Source: Poa pratensis
Taxonomy: Eukaryota > Streptophyta > Magnoliopsida > Poales > Poaceae
DNA: 64,000 bases
NCBI GenBank assembly: GCA_947311845.1
Contig: CAMZMU010000116.1
Span: 3,586,421-3,650,420, forward strand
Direction: 5' to 3'
Each line of letters begins with the position of its first letter. Positions within the stretch are counted from its first letter, which is position 1. Positions 57,231 through 64,000 of this stretch are shown here, piece after piece. The position numbers and the translations under genes were made by a program. A model generated the notes under the pieces. It was not told the DNA's origin. It saw nothing but the letters and a program-made list of their open reading frames with translations, and made no database searches.

Positions 57231-57614
57231 TTATTTAAAATGCATGAACAATTCTGGATACGTACATGATGAACATTTTAAATTTAGTATGCGTGATTTT
57301 TTTATTGGATTAAAATATTTTAAATTTCTAATCAATGCACTCAGTACTGCGTATTTTACTCTGTGTAGCACTATGCAGCAGATAAAGATGTGCACGTCTT
57401 CGTCACTCGAATAACTGAACATCAGAGACAGTATAATCAGAACAACGAGCATCTATAGCTGTCCATGCTATAACATAGTTAACCAAAATACATTTTTTCT
57501 TGGATTAACAACCAGTGCAGTCATTGCGTATTTTGCTCAGTAATATTTTCTTTGGAACCATGGTATTGTACTAATCTAGGCACATAAGTCCTCTAATGGA
57601 AAAAAATAGGCACC
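57231..57614. other. No recognised gene
   Basis: AT-rich spacer. Overlapping frames at 57151-57452 on both strands look like chance. Confidence 0.4.
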
Positions 57615-58060
57615 TAATTCAACACTTTCCGCTGATAAAAGTATTCAGTAATAAAAGCAATAAAAAATATAACTTTCCGCTGATTTACACCACTCCTAAT
57701 GTGCCAAATATTTAGACGTCCAAGATTTGTCAGTGTGCTATCCGGCAAAGATCTGATCCCCCAACAAAACTCGATCTCCAAAGTCTTGAGATGTGGTAGT
57801 GATGTGCTTTGGCAGTGCATCAGACTTGGTGAACATGCTCAACCACCCATTTTGGCAGTTCAACCTGGTCGCAGTTAGGAAAATAACACAATTTTATATT
57901 TCTAATATTAGGCAGATACTGACTAATACCCATAAGCCAATCAGTAATGCTGGCACTCATGTAACCCGCTATAAACAATTTCTTACACTGCTTGGAGGCA
58001 ATTGTTTTTTCAATACATCCTTGTCGTCCAAGAACCTCCAGCTACAGTCCATTTAAATGT
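57615..58060 (-). pseudogene. LRR fragment of an NLR-like gene
   Basis: The minus strand reads leucine-rich text in two frames: LPNIRNIKLCYFPNCDQVELPKW (ends LPNIRNIKL and LPKWVVEH) at about 57910-57810, then LPHLKTLEIEFCWGIRSLP at about 57800-57740. The spacing L..L..L.I..C..I..LP is the plant intracellular LRR pattern. Frameshifts and stops break it, and no NB-ARC domain is nearby. Confidence 0.5.
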
Positions 58061-59650
58061 GATATATTTTCAAGTTTATGTTCTCTGCGGGAAAAAAAAC
58101 CCTGAACTTTCTGCACCATTTTTAAGGCGAATTTTGACCAATCTAGTAGCAAAATACGAGCGGGTATAGTTGCCCAACTAACAAAATAAGAAGGCATTAA
58201 TCATGGTCCCAAAAATAGCATTATTGCATCCAATATCGAAAGGAGCAAACGCGCCGAGTAAACAACGAAATAATTTAGCAAATCATCTATTTATATATTG
58301 AATCCAAGATGTTTCACTAAGGTAGGAATGATACTATTTACTGAATAATTCATAGTGTGTTTCAACTTTCAAGCAAGAAATGAACCACTGAACATGTTCG
58401 ATCAGATCCTGAAATAGATTGACATTTGGAGTACCGAAATCCACTCAAATAGATTGACATCTGGAGCCTAAAATAGTTTTCGTATCAACTCAGTCGATTC
58501 CTCTTTGTTAATGTACCCAATCCACCACCATTAACTGGTTTTTTAGCCAGCTTGTAGTGCATTGGTATCTCAATATTTCTAGCTTTTTCCCTCCCAATTG
58601 CATTTCAAATTTTCCGAAGGAAGATTGCCATACTTCTTCCTTTAAATTTTGATTTCTCAGAAATTTTGGTACTATTTCGCGTCCTGATGTTCTCACAACT
58701 TTGTTTACCCTTTTTTTACCCATTTAAATGGTTCTAATAAGAACAAAAAAAATCGTGCAACCCTTAAACGTCGTGGTGTCAAGTGAGAAATTATCCACTG
58801 GTGGAATAATGTCAAAAGCACAACAACCAATTGATCCTTAGTATCAGTTAATGCCATGCAAAAATAGAACTACTATCAGACACTTTGGTCGACATATGGC
58901 AACATGGCATTACCTATATTAGAGGGGATAAGGCCATGAACAGTGCAACGATATGCTAGTAGAATAGCTACCAGCTGGAGGTTTGTATGCTACATCCATG
59001 AAATATGTTAGACTTCTACAGTTCCACTTGTATCAACTCCAATTCTTTATAGATGATTAAAACATGATACATCCATCACCTTAACATGCTGCTGATACAT
59101 CACACACAACGTGATAGGATAGTGTAGCACTTCTTCCAAACGTGCACGGTTCATGCAGGAATAACTACCGAAAAATATATTTATCAAAAGTGACAACAAC
59201 TTTACCTTTCGGTGCCACCTTACACATGTAAGTATACCAAAAAATCAGCATTCAATTCTGTCAAAAAAAATCAGCATTCCAACTCCGACTTGAACTGTGA
59301 GTAGAGAAACACTTCTACAAACCAAAGATGCATTATTCACTAAAACTAGCAGAAACAAGGTTGCATACTTCTATCAGGAATTGCAAAGGAATATATCTGG
59401 TGTCAGCAGCTTACAGTACAGGACCAAACAACAAAGAGATTTAAACTAGCATTCAAGTGTCATAGAAAAGAAACTAAATTACTAAATAGAAAATAAACTA
59501 CTGACGAACCCCTTCAAGAGGCAAGTATGGATTCGAAGCTGGAGCTTTCACGCTACATCGTCAGCCCAGGTACATTAGACTAGAACTAAAAGCAGTGACG
59601 TACAAATCGGCTTTGAACAGAAAATAAACAAGGCAATTTCAAAATGGGAA
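58061..59650. other. No recognised gene
   Basis: AT-rich. A 71-codon minus frame at 58508-58723 has no recognisable features. The right part is probably 3' untranslated sequence of the F-box gene. Confidence 0.45.
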
Positions 59651-61481
59651 TCAACTACAGAAGCATCTTACGGAGGGCTTGTCAAAGGGGTCATCTATTG
59701 ACAAATTGTGCGTATGCCTGTTGTGTGTGAAATCATCCCTAGCACCGCATGCCAGTTCAACTCGAGCAGCTCGGGAAGCTCTATGTTCGATTCGTAGCAG
59801 TCTGTGTTGCTTAGCAAACCAATTCTGCTGGCGGTGGCAAGACAAGTTGATTTTCATTTCCTTTAGCACTTTTGCATTCAAAACAAAGAACTTGGCAAAG
59901 TCAATAGATGGCCTTGTGGTGCCGTCATAATTCTTCAACACTACTTCTTTGAGATGGAACTCAAGGCATTCAACGAGGTCCAGTAGTTCATACTTCTGAA
60001 CATTATCCATACAAATCCCTGACTGGAACTGGCGATAAGAAGAACAACCGGTACAAAATAAGTTGCCTATATTACACGTCAAATAAAATGCTGATCTTTA
60101 CGTCCATAAAGCAAAGAACTATGTTATGTACTCACAGTGACATAAAGCTTCTCCAAGCATGGGAAGCACTTGAGGAAGTTAACCACTGTATCCAGATTAG
60201 GGCCATCGGGGTCAAGAACCAAAACCCTCACGGTGTGCATTTTGGTTGTCAAGCTAACAGCAGTCATTTTCTGCAGGAACATAAAAAAACAAGTGCACTT
60301 ATAAGAACAACAGACTTATAATAGGAATACTTAATGTGCAAGAGATGAAGGCATGCTGCTACCTGAAAAACGGTGCTTCCAAAGTGAAGTTCTGATAAGT
60401 CTTTAGAGAGCACACCCAATATCTTCAGTTTAGGTGCAGAGATTACTCGTATGGTCGCTGGGCCAAACTGTGGATCCAGTGGTAGCAATCTCTCAAGGCA
60501 CGGGGCGTCCTCGATGACCACCTCTTTTAAAAAGACACTTCCTTTACTCGAGTCATTGCAAAAGCCTATACTCTTAAGAGTTTGCGAGCTGATAGAGAGG
60601 CGACCAAAGCCGAAATTTTTCTTCAGCTCAAGGGTTTCCATGGCAGAGCAGCCAGAGAAAATGCTTCGGAGAGCATCCTCCGAGATGGTGACGCTATCAA
60701 GGGTCATCTTCTTGAGGCACGGAAACTTGAGTGACAGGTGCACAATCAAGTCAGTGAAATGGAAGCCGGAGAAGTTGGCCACGCGAAGCGTGGGTGCAAA
60801 GCGGTACGCGGATGACGGCAGCTGGTGCAGCTGCCCCCTGTCGCCATAGCATGGAGTGTTGTTGAGCTCCAACTCGTGCAGGTTGTCCAGGGCTCGGGAA
60901 CTAAGCCAGCTTTCGATTTCATTGTAAGAGTCGCTAGTATAGATGCGGAGCAGGAAGCGGCGTGCAGGGCCAGGATGCTCGGCAAGGATCTTTGTGATCA
61001 GGTCGAGATTCCTACGACCCTTTCTCATGAGTTCATTGTCCACCACGAGGTTGAGAGGAGCGGAGCACCAGAGAGGGCGCCACCGGCGAGAGATGGCCTG
61101 TGTGCGTACACCTTCCTCGGTGGGGAGAAGCGAGATGATGCTGCAAAGGATGGCGTCGGGGAGGCGGCTGATGAGACCGCCATCATCTATGGTTCTACTG
61201 CCATTGTCAGCATGCAATGCGGCCGCCACCACATCCACCGCCTCCTTAGCGTATAACGCCGCAGCCAACGACGCCAAAGCCGCCTCCATGGCAGTCGCCG
61301 CCGCCGCCTTGGCAGCAACCCACGCCGCATAAGAAGGGGTCCATGCCGCCTCCTGGCAGCTGCCGCATAGGCCGCCACAGCCGCCTCCTTGGCGGTCGAC
61401 GCAGCCTGCGCTGCAGCTGCAGCAGCCAATGCTGCCTCCTTGATAGCAGCCGAGGCCGCCGCCAATGCCATCTCCATGCAT
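59651..61481 (-). CDS. F-box/LRR (FBD-like) protein, three exons
   Basis: Likely substrate-recognition subunit of an SCF ubiquitin ligase. Exons by GT-AG and frame: 61481-60363, 60270-60136 and 60028-59651, all joining in phase, about 543 aa. An Ala-rich N-terminal region is followed by an F-box (ISRLPDAILCSIISLLPTEE, then TQAISRRWRPLW), then LRR-like repeats (FPCLKKMTLDSVTI; METLELKKNFGF; APKLKILGV) and an FBD-like end (FPCLEKLYVT; LECLEFHLKEVVL; AKFFVLNAKVLKEM). The start is uncertain. ATG 61481 keeps the main frame, but ATG 61477 in another frame opens the more natural MEMALAAASAAIKEAALAAA, and a one-base shift near 61360 would join it to the main frame. Confidence 0.82.
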
Positions 61482-62033
61482 GCAAGAATCGACGTTATTT
61501 TCTTCGCTGGCCGGATGCTGCCATGCGCTGCTCCCGACAGCCGTTATTCCTCCACTTCCGTGAAGGATGTTGGGTTTCGCCCAAATAATCGATCACATAA
61601 GAAATTCACGAACACAGTATGATCAAAATCTTATATTTCTCAAAGCTCGGTACAACTTGTGATACAAAGGTGCAGCCTCGACGTGTATATATACAGTGCA
61701 CGCACGGCTAGATCGACCAAGAAACTAACCTACTACGACTAGAACTCACGCAACACTTTCCTAAACAATCTACCGACTCGTACATGATCTCCTAATCCTA
61801 GTACCATACGGCTGAGCACTAACTAGCTAATCCCAGCAATCCCAGCCAGAACTAGTACTACAACCTCACGTACAGTATACTTGGACTCGATGACCCTTTT
61901 TATGCTAACAAAGGAGGCAGCAGCCCGGCGCGGGCTCCCGAGCGGCCTGAACGCGTCGAGAGTGGAAGGCAATGGAGGGGCGGTTCTGCTGGATGACGAG
62001 GACGAGGGCTTCGTCTTGGTGAGGAACAAATAA
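61389..62033 (+). pseudogene. Plus-strand ORF interrupted by the solo LTR
   Basis: Without the LTR and one TSD copy, the plus-strand frame that ends at 61567 (ARIDVIFFAGRML, then SSTSVK) continues in phase at 61911 (AAARRGLPSGLNA) and ends in an acidic tail, LLDDEDEGFVLVRNK, with a stop at 62033. I do not recognise the protein. The left part overlaps the Ala-rich start of the F-box gene on the other strand, so that half may be a compositional frame. Confidence 0.3.
61568..61910 (+). mobile_element. Solo LTR, 343 bp, beside the F-box start codon
   Basis: Starts TGTTGGGTTTCG, ends TATGCTAACA, with the perfect TSD AAGGA at 61563-61567 and 61911-61915. It holds a TATA-like TGTATATATACAG at about 61684-61696, directed to the right if the TGTTGG end is 5'. 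Size and ends suggest a Copia-type LTR. It begins 87 bp upstream of the F-box ATG. Confidence 0.75.
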
Positions 62034-62222
62034 CCGGATCGGAAAGAAAACAGGGGAAGGCCCAGCCCGAGTAGGCCACGAAGGTCGAGTCCGCGACGGA
62101 AACAATCCTGCTGGCACAGTTCCGTAAATACATTGCTGCCACTTCGATCGTCGCCTTCAATCGCCGATTCCGCTACGCCCTCTCTCCGGTCTAGGCAGCG
62201 GTGCACACGGCGAGCTGACAAG

Positions 62223-62803
62223 ATGACCAAGACTGACAGGACCCGCGACCGCGACGATGGGCCGGAGACGGAGACGGCGGCAAAGAGGAGGAGCCTGTCA
62301 CCGGAGGAGGAGGTGGATATCGTCTCCTCCTATACACTCACCTCTCCACTGCGCAAGCCTTACATTCCCGACGAGCTAGCTGATCCGACTGCCCATCCGG
62401 AGATACACGCCGCATTCCAGCAAGCCAAGGCCCAGTACAAAGCAAAATTAGATGCTCTGAATGATCTGTTTCCTTAGGATTATACCGCTAATAGTGGGGA
62501 ACATTCGTCCATGTTTCCTGCTCCCATCCGTGCGTTGGCGAGAACGGCGGTGCTTCTTGCTGCCAAATCTATCGTCAGGCTCTCATCCTCCCTCGGTACG
62601 TATGTATGTTACAGCATCATGCTTGCTAATTAATTAAAATGCTTGTTGACGACGATTGAGGATCTGGGCGCTAACTAATTACTAGTGTTTACAGACGGGA
62701 AGCCGCTGACTAGTTGCTGTGGTTTGTGGATCGAATGGAACGAGAAGAGCAAAACCGGCGTCGTTTTGACGCGTAGAGATGCCTCGTTAGTTTTCAGATT
62801 CAG
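62223..62803 (+). pseudogene. Trypsin-like-family gene start with in-frame stop
   Basis: ATG 62223 (MTKTDRTRDRDDGPETET) follows a likely leader. The first frame gives an 84-aa acidic, helix-prone protein and stops at TAG 62475-62477. The same frame stays open after the stop (SSMFPAPIRALARTAVLLAA) to a GTACG donor at 62596 and, across an intron to 62694, joins in phase to exon 2, 62695-62803 (SCCGLWIEWNEKSKTGVVLT). That S-x-C-G-x-W-I-E-W...VLT pattern resembles a Triticeae family annotated as trypsin-like peptidase-related (recall). Either a nonsense mutation or an 84-aa product with unrelated 3' sequence. Confidence 0.5.
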
Positions 62804-64000
62804 GTATACTTCACGCGTAGAGATCTTCGGAGAATCAAAATATTAACTGTGAACTTATCTGAAGACGGTGACTATTGTGTACCATATTGTATAACACGTA
62901 TGTATTTTTTCTCAGCCAAGTCTTATTTAAAGATGATCCATGCATATTGTCTTTTCCATGTGAGTATATTCATTTTTCCATATGGGCAGACTTGGTATAA
63001 TCTGGGCCCCGAAAAATAGGATTATGTATGTGCAATATGTATGTATACACCAAAATACGTTAGATAATCAGAAAAACAAACATAGTTCAGCACTTCAGCC
63101 TGCCCTCCCATATATCAGCTTGGAAAAGGTTGCTGTTGAAGTAAGTTGCCATAGTTTGCAAATTTTTCTTGAGCACTTGCCAAACTATCATCCTCCAACA
63201 CCAGATAAACAATATGCATACAAAACTATATTTATATGTGTGGTTGACTTCATTAGTTCATTTACATGGATATAAATACTTGCCTTGTTTTCGAACTTTG
63301 CAAAACATTTGCTCTAACTAAGTTCTGTTTATTTGTGTAGCTACCCCTCTGGTAACTTGACCCAGCACTTCACCAAGTTAGCCCAGGCAAGTCACAGTTG
63401 ATTTCTTTGCATTTTTATTGTGGTGTGAAGTATTTGTGGCGTCCTGTGATGTTTGTACAATAAATAGAAAGGAGGCCATCTTTTAAATGACAAAAATAGA
63501 TGTTTTGTCAAATCCTCCCTGCGTCCTTCAAATGCCTAGTCTTTTGGCAGACACTCAAATTAGAAGCGGTTTCTTATTTTGCTTTCCGTATTCCCTAGAT
63601 TACCATTATATGGACCAAAAATTAAAATAAGGGTGACATTAAGCAAAAAATGACCAACCGGATGTGTAGCCGTGTGTAATAGTTATTTGCTATGACTATA
63701 TTGGATTTTAAATGTTGTATGCACGAAACACTCTCCGGTATACTTTTGATAAATTTAAAATTCTTCGAGGTGTGATTTTGAAAAACACTTACATTGAGTG
63801 CTCTTTTACAGCAATATATTGTGTACTTTTTCTTTAACAGGTCAGATGAATTCTGTTATGCCAACTGAGCACCAAGAGGAAGGAGAGGAGGTAGCAGTTA
63901 ATTGAACTTTTCGTTTAGCATTTTGTAACGGTTATGGTGCACCCGCAGGCCTGTGGTTTCTTGTTCATGTTAAGGCCTTGTTTTGGTTAGTGCTGCTAAC
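62804..64000 (+). other. Downstream part of the same gene region; exons not resolved
   Basis: Possible further exons: one ending GTTGCTGTTGAAG before GTAAGT near 63140; one after TTTGTGTAG (63342) reading YPSGNLTQHFTKLAQ before GCAAGT; and one after TTTAACAG (63840) reading MNSVMPTEHQEEGEEV. I could not link them in one frame. The gene may run past the window end. Confidence 0.3.
63512..63535 (+). mobile_element. Stowaway-like terminus
   Basis: CTCCCTGCGTCCTTCAAAT near 63513 resembles the CTCCCTCCGTCC end of Stowaway MITEs. The partner end (GGACGGAGGGAG-like) was not found, so it is a fragment or chance. Confidence 0.3.

Noticed and set aside
1..64000. CRISPR arrays, bacterial operons, tRNA or rRNA genes
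   Set aside because: No spaced short repeats, no prokaryotic gene layout, and no full tRNA or rRNA seen; the tRNA-like boxes at 39839-39885 belong to a SINE.

Overview
The window looks like nuclear DNA of a grass of the Triticeae (wheat, barley, rye, Aegilops group). Signs are the nested Ty3/gypsy LTR retrotransposons with 5-bp target-site duplications (TSDs), LTR ends and primer sites typical of that group, intron-containing plant genes, and disease-resistance (NLR), F-box/LRR and receptor-kinase relatives. Organism and family names rest on motif recognition; no search was run.

1-27.3 kb is a retrotransposon nest. Element A (minus strand, Tat-type gypsy with two RNase H regions) starts with its LTR at 26348-27302, runs down to 20724, and resumes at 1599-1 with its integrase; its 3' LTR lies outside the window. 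Two elements sit in A's RNase H/integrase linker with TSDs only 3 bp apart: a 3.6-kb solo-LTR-like element D (1605-5233, TSD ATCTC) and an Athila-type element B (5247-20723, TSD CCCTT). B's 3' LTR is split by element C (14694-19809, TSD CATCT), a gag-only relative with a truncated 3' LTR. All coding regions of A, B and C that I could read carry stops or frameshifts, except a clean extra ORF downstream of pol in B (11882-12268) and A's integrase.

27.3-30.5 kb holds the 3' end of a decayed TPR-type gene whose exon was hit by element A, a Harbinger-like TIR element, and unassigned sequence.

30.47-53.86 kb is a direct tandem duplication: 30473-42158 and 42178-53863 (11,686 bp each) appear identical wherever I compared them, and are separated by a 19-bp junction insert. 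Each copy carries one full-length CC-type NLR gene with a complex leader and a probable small intron, followed by a SINE, a LINE tail, a hairpin MITE and a transporter-gene scrap.

53.9-64 kb is low-copy and relic-rich: a long ATT microsatellite, a decayed TMK-like receptor kinase, a 26-G run, a TIR element, an LRR relic, a three-exon F-box/LRR gene on the minus strand, a 343-bp solo LTR next to its start codon, and a trypsin-like-family gene with an in-frame stop.

The strongest candidate for something new is the junction of the tandem NLR duplication, with its apparently copied filler. Next are the B-element accessory ORF with an LTR-like promoter block and the GC-rich stem-loop that recurs, with different arm sequences, in separate retroelement control regions.
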